Shown here one piece after another: positions 34,324-46,200 of a stretch of 64,000 nt of DNA. The translations under genes and the position numbers were made by a program. Numbering within the stretch: the first letter of the stretch is position 1; the number at the start of each line of letters is the position of its first letter. The stretch is from positions 23,735,501 through 23,799,500 of the forward strand of contig OX485805.1 in NCBI GenBank assembly GCA_950295325.1. The letters run 5' to 3'. The stretch is from Polytrichum commune (Eukaryota > Streptophyta > Polytrichopsida > Polytrichales > Polytrichaceae). Under the pieces are notes generated by a model. The model did no database searches, was not told the origin of the DNA, and saw nothing but the letters and a program-made list of their open reading frames with translations.

Positions 34324-35722
34324 TCAGCTCGTTAATTGTACCATGTTCAAGAAAACTCTTGGTGAAGGACTTGTCTGGTGGTATAGTCACCGGCTTAGTG
34401 ACTATATCATTCAACAAAAAGATATTGAGGTTCAAAATAAAATACAATGGACTTTTCATTTTACATTAACATTTTTTGCGCGCATGAGGTTGCCAATCAA
34501 TGGAACTTTGTACATTGTTTGGTTTGTACATTGATTATCTCAATTAGTGCATGTGATATTAATTCCCAAAATACGCACTATTTTGCCAAGTCTCAAAATT
34601 AGTGAGGGTTGAAATTGTTACTAGGTGATTCTAATATCATGATTGCATGCTCATTTATCATACATTTCAAGGAAAAAAAAATTGCTTGCTCTAAGGTGCT
34701 TGTGGAGTGATTAAAAAGAAGAAGATTATATGCATCACATGCTTGTCAATGAAAAGTGCCAAGATAAACATTGTCAATACTTTTAATGAATAGTGTTGCT
34801 ATGAATAATATCCTTAATGAACAATGTTGAGATGAACAGTGCGTCCCAAATCTTCTGATGGCACTAATTTCATAGTGTAACAAATTTAGTACCACCTTCA
34901 CCAATTCCCACACTCACTATTAGCCCGACCTCACTAAGTGGGATAATCGGTGTAGTGGTATTGGGTGGGAACAAATGATCTTGTCTAAGTAAAGTTAAGT
35001 ACGTACCTAAACCCATACAAAAGAGTTGTGCTTTTTTATCCTTGTCGAAACAAGTTTTGTCTCTGTGCAAAGTGCACTCAAAAGGATGTCAAAGTTAAGG
35101 CAGGTCAATACTCACTTGGTTGCAAAATTTTGAAGACTGCACTTAAACTGTACCTCCTACTTTTGCGATGTTGGTTTTTCAATAAAATTTTTATTTTTAT
35201 TTTTATTTTACATGAAGGACCCTAGAAAGAAAATTATGGAATAGTTGGAAGCACAAACAATTAAGTCTGTATCCAACCTCAAATTTTGTGTGTTATTCAC
35301 CCAAATTTCCTTGAACTTGTAATATGGTGGTGTCTCGGGTTGTACATGTCAATATGACTCAATGCATGCATGGGAGGGGTGGGCTTTTTCCCACGCCATA
35401 ACTACTTCCATTCATAGACAAAAAGTACCGCTCCTCCATGTACAATATATTGTAGTTATTTAGTACTATGTATCACCCCTCCATGTGTATTTTATTTTTT
35501 TTAAGTGACTACGGTAGTTCAATGTCATCCAAGCATTTGTCACCTAGGCTTTGGAATCATTGGCAAATATAAGGGCACTTCTCAAAGTGCCAATGAAAGA
35601 GGAGGGAACCGATTAGAGGATTATCATTGGTGTTATAAGGGCCCACTCCACAAAGGTGGAAAAGCCTTGGAATCTAACTTATCGTGAAATATCAAGGTCT
35701 AACCTCCATTTTGAGGAGTCAT
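34324..35722. other. Spacer with one family K-like end
   Basis: Around 34530-34560 the phrase ACATTGATTATCTCAATTAG matches a family K terminus without a visible partner. Otherwise it is AT-rich, with short frames only. Confidence 0.35.
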
Positions 35723-35725
35723 TCA

Positions 35726-36223
35726 GGGCCACTTCACACACAAGCCAAGAGCCGTGACCATGAAATTGTGAGAGCCCAAAAGAAAGTGTCCAAAGGCCGT
35801 CCCAACACACCTCCAAACTCATGCAGTGTGGTCACGGACCCTCGAGTATATTGTGAAGGCATATGTGATCGGGCCCTCAACCAAATGCCATTTCAATGAA
35901 TTTCTATTCATGCGGGTTCTCACACATAATAAAATAGAATAAATCAACAGTTGTAAGCATTCGGAGTGCCATGGTCTCCCGGTTGTGTGTTAGTCTACCT
36001 CCAAGAGGTGGTTTTTGAAAATAGTCGAAGTGACCATGAAACGTGATCCATTTGATGCCATGTAGGATTCCATGTAGACTTTATATCCATCTTGCATTCA
36101 CATTCTCCGTTGGTCCCTCAAGCATAGTGTGAAGCGAACTTGGACCGGCTCCGCCTTTTTCACCAACGAGAGTGCTTTAGGTGTTATGGTCACAGGTTCT
36201 CAATCTCGTGTGTGAAGTGGCCC
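35726..36223. mobile_element. Family B Tourist-like MITE, copy 4
   Basis: Termini GGGCCACTTCACACACAAGC and CTCGTGTGTGAAGTGGCCC are inverted. TCA is duplicated at 35723-35725 and 36224-36226, a variant of the usual TAA. Length is 498 bp. It holds the uninterrupted version of the site occupied by family A in copy 2. Confidence 0.85.
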
Positions 36224-36306
36224 TCAGATTGTGTATCAATGTTACGTGGGGTTGAAAATCTCATGAGCATTATGCCTCTTTTGTTTTGGCTTTTCCCACA
36301 TTTGGG

Positions 36307-36638
36307 GTACACCCTAACCTCCCTAATATCATGCATATGATATTAATTATGAAGTTTACAATGTTAACATGGATGCATGAAAATAAAGAATTAGTGTAGT
36401 ATTTGACACTATGGAATAACACAAAGTCAACATTGCAATAATGACAATGTGATGCGTGCAAGCATGTGGCTTGAATTCTTTGGTGGATTATTTTGTTGGC
36501 AAAACCCATGATATATGAGAGGGAAATGTGACAACGAGGAAGAAGATTGAAACCGAGCACATCTATTCCCAAGGGCTTGAGATATTAGAGAGGGTGTGAC
36601 ATTATAAGGGGTGACATTACAGAAGTTAAGATGTATAC
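36307..36638. mobile_element. Family E MITE, copy 3
   Basis: Starts GTACACCCTAACCTCCCTAA and ends GACATTACAGAAGTTAAG then ATGTATAC. It shares the family interior (GCATGAAAATAAAGAATTAG, TGTGATGCGTGCAAGCATGT). Length is about 332 bp. Confidence 0.7.
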
Positions 36639-37379
36639 TCAACTCGAACACTATTGTTCATTACATATCGGTAATCACCAGAAGTTGCTTGTTAATCTAA
36701 AAACATTGTATCAATGAAGTTGCGTGCTAGAATCGCAAGTACTTTTAGAATGTTATACATTAAACTAAATGGATTTACTTGTCGTTGATTACTTGGTTTG
36801 CTATCCATATGTGGGTCACCGAGAATCCACATGCTTAAATTACGGGACTCATTCGATTTGGAAATTGATTGGCAAGCTATGAAGCATGTCTAATGTTATG
36901 CAAATGAGCATGAATTCCCATACCCCACCCGTTGCAAGGCTACCATCTCCCTTTGCTAACCAAGGCTATACTTGCACCAAATTATGTTTACAAAACTAAT
37001 TCAAAATCAAATACGATGTTTATATCTCTAACTTACTTGTACAAGGTTGGACAATAACTGTAAATGTATCATAATTAGTGTTGGACTTGTGCCATTCTAG
37101 CCCATTGCACCCATGCATGTAAATCACGAATCACATTAATGTGGTCCCTAGTGGTCCAAGCTTGCCACCTCCCCATTTCCATCCATCATTCTCAAAGCGG
37201 TTGGGAGTAGTGGGAGGACGACCTCACCACCACCACGTTGTCTGTTGTACAATAGATGTCTAATCCAACTTTCCATTTGGGTGCTATCTCGCAGCATGAA
37301 TCACATGTGTTTGGGGCTGTAGTGAAAACATCCCTCCTATAATTTTACAATTGATTCATCCCAACTTAATGTTACGAAA
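36639..37379. other. Spacer, nothing recognised
   Basis: No gene or family member could be identified in this stretch. Confidence 0.3.
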
Positions 37380-38191
37380 CTACACTAAAACATGATATTT
37401 ACCTAGAAGGACTTGAGGGGTAAAAAAGTTCTAAGATGTGCTATAAAGAACACTAAATAGGATATTTAGTGTTTCATTATATTTAGCATTGTTACCACCC
37501 TACCCTACTCAATACTAATTTACAATTCCTTGGCAATTAGTGTTAGACATAAATGTGCTGCTACCTTCCCTACTACCACCTCCCTTATTATATCCTTCTT
37601 TTTCATTTCCTTACTAACACTAAATTCAAACATGTAACTTCCACATATTACCATAGTTGATATTTACACGGGTAGATCACTCCATTGTCAAGTTGAACAC
37701 CACGTGCAGCCAAAAAAAATCTTCTTTTGGTAAGTTGCACCACCAAAATGGGTCAAAATTTTATCAATTTTTTTTCATGAGTAGATATACACAGTCTCTA
37801 TGACATAGTTAAAAGTGGTAACTAAATTTGATGATTTGTTTTTTTTCATAAAACATACCATTTCTAACTAGAATGACACATAATTGAACTAAAAAAATTA
37901 CTAAAAAAAATAAAGATGACTAAAAATTTCAAAAAAGTATACAAAAGATACTATCAATGGTTATGTATATGTAGAAAAAATATCATAAATTTTAAAATTA
38001 TATATGGCATGTAATATAGGGGTAGCAAACTTTGTCCGCACGTGGTGTCAACTTGACAATGAAGTGACCTCCCCGTGGATATTTAGTGTTTGAGTTTACA
38101 TTTAATGCTACTTACTTTCATAGAATTATTGATATTTAGTATATGCGTTCGTATTTAGTGTATCAAACACTAAATATCCTATTTAGTGTAG
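37380..38191. mobile_element. Family C MITE, copy 2, host of a nested insertion
   Basis: Starts CTACACTAAAACATGATATT, with a second terminus-like block at 37451 (ACACTAAATAGGATATTTAG). It ends CACTAAATATCCTATTTAGT then GTAG. The interior matches copies at 40.3 and 47.4 kb. It is interrupted by the family A element at 37667-38077. Confidence 0.75.
37667..38077. mobile_element. Family A hAT-like MITE, copy 2, nested in family C
   Basis: Termini CACGGGTAGATCACT and AAGTGACCTCCCCGTG extend as inverted repeats for about 45 bp (ATTGTCAAGTTGAACACCAC / GTGTCAACTTGACAAT). A perfect 8-bp target duplication GATATTTA is at 37659-37666 and 38078-38085. Length is 411 bp. Confidence 0.9.
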
Positions 38192-39417
38192 TGTTTATGA
38201 GGAGCTCTTACAAACGAGAAATTGTGAGGCACTGTCAAAGGAACACATCGGTAATGTATAAAGACTCTTATAATGGATACAAGAGTGAAGTGGTTTAAGA
38301 ATTCACCATAATCACATACTTCATATTGATTGATAGAAAAAAATTGATATGATAATGGTTGAAAATTTATAACGTTTTCTCCCCCAAGCATGCCAATCAA
38401 CCATGGAAGTCGCTTGAGCGAGCTCTAGTGGAGCAATTTGGTTCTTAGTTTTTGGTCTCCTATAAAGAGGTGTTCTTAAACCTTTTTTGGGGGACTTGAC
38501 ATGGTGCCACATGACAACATTCATTGATTCACAAGTTAGTTTGTGTAGACCTAACACTTGAACTCACTATAACATGATCACAATCTACGAACTTTATACA
38601 AGGATTATTAGTTTGTTGTATATGTTGTGATTTACTACGCTACATTTGCAAGGAACCCATTGCCACTCAAAGGTCATGGTGCATGTTAAATTATGCTCCT
38701 ATTAGACCACCCATGCCGAAAACCAAAAAAAAAAAAACCAAAAAGTGAGGTGGATTTATGTCATAATTAATTCCATGAAAAACAAAACTACTCCTAAATC
38801 ACTCACCATGTTTTTCCATTATTTCACTTCAAGTTAGGGTTTCAAATCAAAGATCTTGATAGAGAAAATTTTCAAAAGAGTCAAAACTCATACAAGTTGT
38901 GGGAGAAATTCTAACATCAAAACTCATTAGAAGTCATAAATCACAAAGTGAAATAACAATTGATCTTAAGATCGTCGTTACCCCTAAACAATGGAGAGAT
39001 GAAAGACGATTGTTTCGTGGCCATGTAAATATCTACCCCATGGGATATTTGCATATGAAAAGCACTTGTTCGTTGCCTAGCTATACAATTATTACCCTAT
39101 GTAAACCCAACCCCCCCCATCACCCTCCAACTTGCCTCCCCTCCACATCTTGCTTTCCATTGGCAAAGTAAAGGGCCCCGAGGGCTTGGAGAATGGTGGA
39201 TAGAGTACAAGAATTAGCATCATGGTCTACTTGTTAGATGTTATGATATGCACTCACACACCTCGAGTATCGTACAAAGCTTTGATGTGCAACACAAACA
39301 AATGTAATTTTACGAGTGTGTCCTTTGGTCAAGCCCAACAAGCCTCACAAACAAAACAAAAGATAAAACACCGTATTGTTGTTTATCCATTTGTTGCACA
39401 AATGGGTCCAACATGAG
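38192..39417. other. Spacer, nothing recognised
   Basis: Short frames only (the longest, at 38899-39171, has 90 codons without motifs). No repeat family member is identified. Confidence 0.3.
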
Positions 39418-39512
39418 ATTATTCAAGCTGAATGTGGGAAATATCCGGGAATACTCCGTGGAGTACTGTCAATCCCACATAACATTGTTATGGATCTGAC
39501 TAATGTGTATGA
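39418..39512 (+). repeat. Diverged copy of the 13.4-kb hairpin sequence, open frame retained
   Basis: The plus strand reads IQAECGKYPGILRGVLSIPH followed by NIVMDLTNV. The minus strand of the 13.4-kb locus reads IQIECGEYPRILYGILSIPQ then NTVINLNNV. The two DNA sequences are clearly homologous. I do not recognise the peptide, and both flanks close quickly with stops. Confidence 0.5.
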
Positions 39513-40151
39513 ACTCGTGGAACACATAGTCGTCATGCTTAGGCCCGTGTTATTATATGAGTGTTTTTGACGAGGGGATTGTTGTTCTTTGGTTTTGTGG
39601 TATCTAGAGGGAATGGATTTTGAGGTTATGAGTTAAGATGGAATTTAGGTTTTTCAAACTAGAGTCGATATAAGTTGAGTGCTTTGCTTACGGTTACACA
39701 CATAAGTATCATTTAGAACCCATTCTCGTGTGTGTTTTTTGTGCTTTCCCATGACTATTGTAGAGACCGAGGAGGTCCAAACCCAACCGATTCAACCTCT
39801 CCAATATTTAGGAAATGTGAACATGTAATCCCACCAATGATCTCATCATTAACCTAAACAAGAGGCCTAATGTAGGATATCATTTGAAAATTCAAAGCAT
39901 TGTTCTTTCTTTTCCAAATAGAGCATGCTATTTTTTTTTTGTTGATTAGCTGTGTGTAAGTTAGTACTCGCTACACTAGAGTATGATATTTAGTGTCACC
40001 CGATTATTATTGTCTTGCTCAATGCTAGTTGTAAACCGTGGTATAGTGTCACCAACACTAAGAGTTTAACTCAACATTATTTGCCGTTCCTTGTAAATTC
40101 TTTTGGGGAATTATAGATTAACAGTGTTGCAATTACTGTCACTTACCAAGT

Positions 40152-41080
40152 GGTTTTTTCATTTCAAGTTCATTCATCCATTACAACATTTCATCACAAG
40201 TTGCTGACAAGACAAGGTAGGGTTCTGGCCCACGGATGAACTCATCCATCATCCATGACATGATCTGTTCCCTTATTCATAACTACACTAAATAGGATAT
40301 TTAGTGTTTGATTATATTAAATGTTGTTACCACCCTACCCTGCTCAACACTAATTTTCAATTTTTTTGATAATAAGTGTTAGAAGATATGCTAGAAGATA
40401 TGCTAGAATTCTTCTTTTATCATTGTTTTTTTTCCTATATCCTTACTAACATTAAATCCAAACATGTAACTTCCACATATTATCGAAGTTGATATTTAGT
40501 GTTTGAGTTTACATTTAATATTACTTACTTTCATAGGGTTATTTATATTTAGTATATGCGTTCATATTTAGTGTATCAAACATTAAATATCCTATTTAGT
40601 GTAGTTCAAGTAGGTAGGGAAATCACTTTATCTTAAAAGAACAAAAACGTATGGGCTTCTAGTATTGTATTATGGAACAAAATCTTAAACATATGCCAAC
40701 CAAGATATCGGAACCCCAACAAGGATCCGTGCTCAAAGAGGATTTTTCATCCAAACTTCAATCATCCATGACACAACATTTCATCACAAGTTGCTGATGA
40801 GAGAAGGTAGGGTTTTGGCCAATGGATGAACTCATCCATCATCCGTGACAGTATCTGTTCACTCGTTCATAAGAAATGTCATCCAAAAAGTGACCATAGT
40901 GAACACTAACTATCATATTTAGTGTAGTGGAAGTAGGTAATGAAATCACTTTATCGTCTTAAAATAACAAAAGCGTATGGGCTTATAGTATTGTATCATG
41001 GAACAACATTATAAAATATATGACAACCAAGATATCGGAACACCCAACAAGGGTCCGTGCTCTAAGAGGACAACACGGCA
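40152..41080. repeat. Direct duplication of a family C-bearing segment
   Basis: The left flank block (CAACATTTCATCACAAGTTG, CTGATGAGA.AAGGTAGGGTT, GGATGAACTCATCCATCATC) occurs at about 40175 and again at about 40765. The right flank block (AAGTAGGTA.GGAAATCACTT, CCAACCAAGATATCGGAACC) occurs at about 40607 and 40930. In the first unit they bracket a full family C element; in the second only about 30 bp of its end remain (40903-40930). Confidence 0.75.
40283..40604. mobile_element. Family C MITE, copy 3, most complete
   Basis: Termini CTACACTAAATAGGATATTT and AAATATCCTATTTAGTGTAG are inverted. Within each terminus CACTAAATA-GGA-TATTTAGTG is itself a 9-bp-arm hairpin. Length is 322 bp. The interior contains ACCACCCTACCCTGCTCAAC. 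Confidence 0.8.
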
Positions 41081-41267
41081 TACGGACAACGACTAAAAAG
41101 TGACTATAAAGTAGCCGTGTGACCAATCAAGCGAGAGAGCCTATGATGCCAAACTAGCAAGATAGAGAAACCTTGAGATCTTGACATAAAGTCATAACCC
41201 AAATAACACATGGGGATTAATATTCGAATCACCTCTAGAGTTCAAGACCCTACCACTCACCGTGACA

Positions 41268-41438
41268 AAAAAAAAAATCATTTTTTTTAAACATATGAGG
41301 TGCTTTTGACCACCTGGCTAGGTTTTTTTCGTGAAGTAGGGAGACGATGTTACGGCCAGGAATCAAACCACCAACCACTCCATTTGGTTTGGGTACCTCC
41401 CCACTATCATCTGGTAGTTTAGGGTCATCCCGGACCAA
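41268..41438 (-). mobile_element. tRNA-type SINE, short
   Basis: An 11-bp target duplication TCAC(C/T)GTGACA lies at 41257-41267 and 41439-41449. On the minus strand the element starts TTGGTCCGGGATGACCC, has GGTTTGATTCC (one base from the polymerase III B box), and ends in an A/T homopolymer tail. It is 171 bp and matches the outer SINE at 24 kb. Confidence 0.8.
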
Positions 41439-41557
41439 TCACTGTGACATTTAAATTTGAGGGGATTGCGATGATCTTGGGTTTGTAAACGTTGTTAGTT
41501 GGGCATTTGAATGTGTGGAAGCATTGGATATATACCAAGTTAGTACTCGCTGACTAA

Positions 41558-42063
41558 GGGGTTGTTTACACCATGGACCATGAAGTCATCCCAAAGCCTA
41601 TTAAAATAAGTGATTGGTTGTTGAACTCGTCATGGGACCACTTTGGTTTATGCCAAGGGAAAAATGCCAGCATAACCATGGAGTTCGAGGTCCCCAAAAG
41701 ACGTATTTTAAGGCCTACATTATCCACTGACATGGTTTAGTGGGTTTTGCGGTGGGAGGGGCAAAAGAGGTGCTCTGGTAGAAAAAGGCAAGGGCCCATG
41801 GGAGAGAAACTCTGGTAGAATATTTTATTTTCATAAAAAAAATTTGGGGGGAGAGAAGACGAAGACAAAATAATGGGCATACTTGATTTTTCTTCAAAAC
41901 TGCCTTTTTTGGACAGATTTAAAAAAAAAACAAATGCATTCACTTTTTGGTGCATGGTCATTCCTCTTTGTCCACATTTGGTTTACACCTAGCGAGGGGC
42001 CCAAAGGCTTTGTAAATTCATTTTTTAAGAAATCGGACCATGGTCCATGGTATAAACCTGCCC
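41558..42063. mobile_element. Family D Tourist-like MITE, copy 3
   Basis: The left terminus GGGGTTGTTTACACCATGGA and the right CCATGGTATAAACCTGCCC are inverted. TAA is duplicated at 41555-41557 and 42064-42066. Length is 506 bp; the interior matches copies 1 and 2. Confidence 0.85.
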
Positions 42064-42112
42064 TAACTTAGGCTTCTTGATTCACAACCTCTCAAATGAT
42101 ACTTTCAGTTGG

Positions 42113-42980
42113 TAAGGTATACATGCCTAATTTGGTTACTTCTCTTAATCGGATGCCTATAATTGAGTGGTATGTGGTTAAGTGTGGCTCCAAAAACGGG
42201 CACCCAAAAAACATGTGCTTGCAAGAGATTGGAGTATTTGCTCAAAATACAATGGTTACTCTACGTTCGATAGTCAACATAACGGGGGGGGGGGGGGGGG
42301 GGCGGTATATGACCACTTAATGAGTATGAGAATATCACTTATGAAAATGAATACGACATTCATATGAGCTCCAAAAATTATGAGGAGAGCGGCTACAACC
42401 TCGATTGGATTTGCTAACCATCTTGTGCTAACCACATGTTTCATATTCTAGAAGAAGTGGGCCATTTTGGAAGGAAGGAAGTAAAAAAACCAATAACAAA
42501 AGAAGAAGAAGAAGAAGAAGAAAAACATAACACACACACACATAATTTAAGACCCATCTATATTACATTCACATTCTTTGCCCTAGTGGGAGTCGATACA
42601 TAAGGTAGATGGGTCTCAAACAATTGTTTTTTTCAACTAGCCCCACTTCTCCTAGGATATGAACATTGTGATTAGTACAAGAGGATTAGCAGATCCAAAT
42701 TGAGGTTTTAGCCACTTTCCTCATAGTTTTTGGAGCTCATATAAATATTTCATTCATTATCAAAGTGGAGATCTTGTGCTCATAAAAATGGTCATATAAG
42801 GTCCCCAACAAAGTTGACTATTGAACCTAAATTGGGTATCAAAATTTAAGCATTTAGTCCAATCTCTTTTGATAAACACATGTCTTTTTGGTATATGTTA
42901 TTGGAGCCACACCAAACCACGTACCACTTAAATACATGTGTCCGATTAAGATAAGTAACAAAATTAGGCATGTCTACCTT
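42113..42980. mobile_element. Family F inverted pair forming a large foldback
   Basis: The left monomer starts TAAGGTATACATGCCTAATT at 42113 and ends near 42565 with AGACCCATCTATATTA. The right monomer, inverted, starts TAAGGTAGATGGGTCT at 42602 and ends AATTAGGCATGTCTACCTT at 42980. The monomers are imperfect reverse complements over about 380 bp around a short unique centre. A 19-base G run (42284-42302) lies in the left monomer where other copies have five or fewer G. Confidence 0.75.
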
Positions 42981-43855
42981 TGTTCATCTCAATTTTTTTA
43001 TTCTCACTACATTTATATACTAAAGCCAAGGCACAAAGTGAAGGTCAAGTTCTTTGGATGAGTCTAGTCCAACATGTATTTTAATGGAGTTCTTTAAATT
43101 CTTGTGCTTCGATCCAAAAACAAATTCCTCATGAGTCTATGTTGAACCGTATAGGAGTTTCCTGCAATGTTGAGAAGGATGTCTCCCAATGGCTATCAAA
43201 TATGTACGTTATAAGAATATTCGTGTATAGGAATATTATTATATAAGAATATTCCTATATAAGAATATGAATATTCTTGTGTTGTATCAACATATATAAG
43301 AAATGTATAGATTGTGAGTGGGTGCATTTGTGGATGATTCTTCTATCTTTCAAGATAATATTTGGGTGATTTTTTGTTTCTTCTTCACGAGGAAGGAAAT
43401 CAATTGAAAATATTGTTATTTTAAAACAAATTCATTCATTGGTTAGAGCAACTCTTTATTTGCAATGCTTATATGTTTATTGGTAAGATAGAGATGCATG
43501 TCTTATTTGGTTACTACAATTATTTGGATCTCTACTTTTGGGTCTAATTTAGTCCATTTATGTCATTAAAAGGTCGAATTTTTTTTGAGAGCAAAACTAA
43601 AAAGGCGTGTGATTTAAAGAGATTGGACTACGTGCTAAAGATTTGTTAACCATTCTAAGTTCAACAAAGGGACCTTCCTAGGTTCAATGAATGTAGATTT
43701 TGATCACTTCAAAAAAAAACCACCATCAACTCCTATACTTTGTGGAATTGATCATGGCTTCTTCATGTTACATTTGCAAAAACAAAATACACGCACCTTG
43801 CGATCTTGAGTAGCACAAGGCAACAAACAACAAAAAGGAACAAAATAAGGCACAC
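42981..43855. other. AT-rich spacer with a family F fragment
   Basis: At about 43605-43680 GAGATTGGACTACGTGCTAA matches the family F interior, without its ends. Repeated AAGAATATTC motifs lie near 43220-43275. No gene. Confidence 0.35.
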
Positions 43856-44205
43856 TAAGGTAGATGTGTGTTCTTCAGACACTTTACGCATTGCACCCAC
43901 TTCTTGTAGAATATGAAACACACAATTAGTGCAAGATGATTAGCAAATCCAAACCGTGCCTATAGCCACTTGCCTCATAATACTCAAACCTCATATGAAA
44001 ATCTTAATCATTATTAAAGTGAAGATTCTTGTGCTCATTAACTGGTCATATAGGTCCCCCTGGGTCATGTTGATTGTTGAGCCTATAGTTATTAGAGTAT
44101 GTTGAGCACGTAATGCAATAGCTTTAATACATGTATTTTTATTTTTTTTGTTCTTAAATTCACATATAATCACATACCACTAAAACATATGTGTCCAAAT
44201 AATTT
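43856..44205. mobile_element. Family F monomer, inverted orientation
   Basis: Starts TAAGGTAGATGTGTG, runs through CACTTCTTGTAGAATATGAA and GATTAGCAAATCCAAACC, and ends near ATATGTGTCCAAATAATTT. It is one arm, comparable to the right monomer at 42602-42980. A (CT)n microsatellite follows at 44219-44245. Confidence 0.6.
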
Positions 44206-44245
44206 ATTGCTATTAATCTTCTCTCTCTCTCTCTCTCTCTCTCTA

Positions 44246-46200
44246 GTTTTATCTTACACACATGGCCAATTTTGGTTGGTTAACCTACCAAGACCAAAAT
44301 TTTGGCTCATTTTAGAGACCACATTACTACATTGACAATCATTTGCATTTGAACTCCCCTTGAAGAACGAGTTACAAAGTTAACACCATATGTGGCCGAT
44401 TATGGTTGGTTGCCAAACTTTGGCCCATTTCATAGACCACGTCTAGGTCTCTCTTCCCACATGGCATAGCCAATAAATCCATGATGCACATGAATATGAA
44501 ATTTATTGATTTCATGTATCGTAGTGTAAATTTCTCTATAGAAAATGTCTCTATGATGTCATACTACTTCATGTTTTAATAGGTAATTTATTCTTGAATA
44601 GTTGCAACATGGTAGTCTTACATTGCTTGAAACACACTCAAAGCCCACATGGAAACTACAACTTGGCATCAAACAAGATGCAGTGAACTAGGAAGCACCT
44701 TACAATATATGTATTTGGTGCGAGGATTGGTCATGACAGATGGATGGTTGTAAGTGGACATACAATAAGGTAGAAAATGAAGATGGTTAATGGCCACTAC
44801 TAGTACACTAGACTTGGGTAGAGTGATTTTGTGTGGAGCCAAAATGGCTAATTGTAATAGTAGTGGCCCGAAAATGGTGTAGTGATAGGTGGGATGCAAT
44901 GATTGGCTGGATAGGTGTTGTTTCACACCACTTGTGATCATTTTTGGGTGCCATTGAGTTAACCATTTTGTGTGCATTTGTATGCAAAGTTGGATATTTT
45001 GATGTTCAAATTAGGGAGTCTGACTCTACTATACAAATAGGGCATTTGACTTAATTGCCCCTTTGAAAAAATGTAACTAATTATCTACATGGAATGAAAA
45101 TTCAAAACAACCTGCATTTGAAAAATATCGCACAAATTTTAAGCCATTCTTTAGGGTCGATTCAACTTTTTTTTCACGGTTTAATGTATATCTACCTTAC
45201 TATGGCTTCATGCCATTTATTCAACCATGTGGGTTGGTTCCATGACTATGCAATATGTCAATTATATTTTGTGGGCCCCTTGAACAAAGTAAAATTATTC
45301 TTTTACTATTCATACATTCATGCTGACACTTGATAATTTGGGTGGGGTTATGCTCCCAACACTATTCACAAGAATCATTGTTCATCCCGGTACCATTTCC
45401 ATGAAATATTGTTAATCCCAACATTATTCAATGAAAATACTATTCATAGTAGCATATCACTGAAAATACCAACATTGTTTACAATATTCATACTATTCAA
45501 CCCAACACTATTCACTATTCTTACCGGTGTTGGTTTCTTCTCATTTCCTAAGTTTCCTCCCATGAAGATAAGATAGTGGAAGTCCATGTTTGATGCTAAA
45601 TATAGAATGGAGCACAACAATGTAGTTGAACAATGTTATGTTGCATTGCCTCCACCCACTTGGTATTTTAATTTTAATTTTAGTTGGACCCCGCCAATCT
45701 TACTTGAGGTGACAATGCAACTACAATGCCCATGTCCACCATCACATCACAACACATCACCTAATATTGTATTAGCTTACTTGGTTCCGGCGGAACTACA
45801 CTTTTCATACCTACTATCGTGGTTTACCATTTTGAGTTACTTGTTGCTATAACTTTATACTGATATAGCTGTTGATCTAGTTCAAGAAGTGTAGACACAT
45901 GACACAATGCTGACCGAACCCCAGGTCACATACATGTTCACCCTTGCATTATGAACAATGCTTAGGTTGAGTATTGTTCATTTTGCGGGAACTGCCCAAC
46001 ATAAAAGAAGATAACTCCAACCAAATTCCATACATGACAGGTACAACACCCCAATGTCGAGTAACATTTACGTGGTGTGTTGAAATCCCCGTGCCAAATT
46101 ATAACGATAATCCATCTATTCGTAAAACCTAATAATATCACTCAAAGTTGATGGTTTTAGCTCCGTGAATCTACCTTAGCCATGGAATATAAAAAAGATG
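44246..46200. other. Spacer with minor direct repeats
   Basis: Around 44260-44440 the phrase ATGGCCAATTTTGGTTGGTT recurs in diverged form (GTGGCCGATTATGGTTGGTT) about 125 bp apart. Around 45350-45530 CCAACACTATTCA-like phrases recur. No gene. Confidence 0.35.

Noticed and set aside
35684-35899. 71-codon plus frame (and similar ones at 36140-36340 and 1985-2206)
   Set aside because: They read through family B MITE sequence; the frames are not conserved between copies.
41250-41438. 62-codon minus frame (PNGVVGGLIPGRN)
   Set aside because: It is the translation of a SINE, including its B-box region, not a protein gene.
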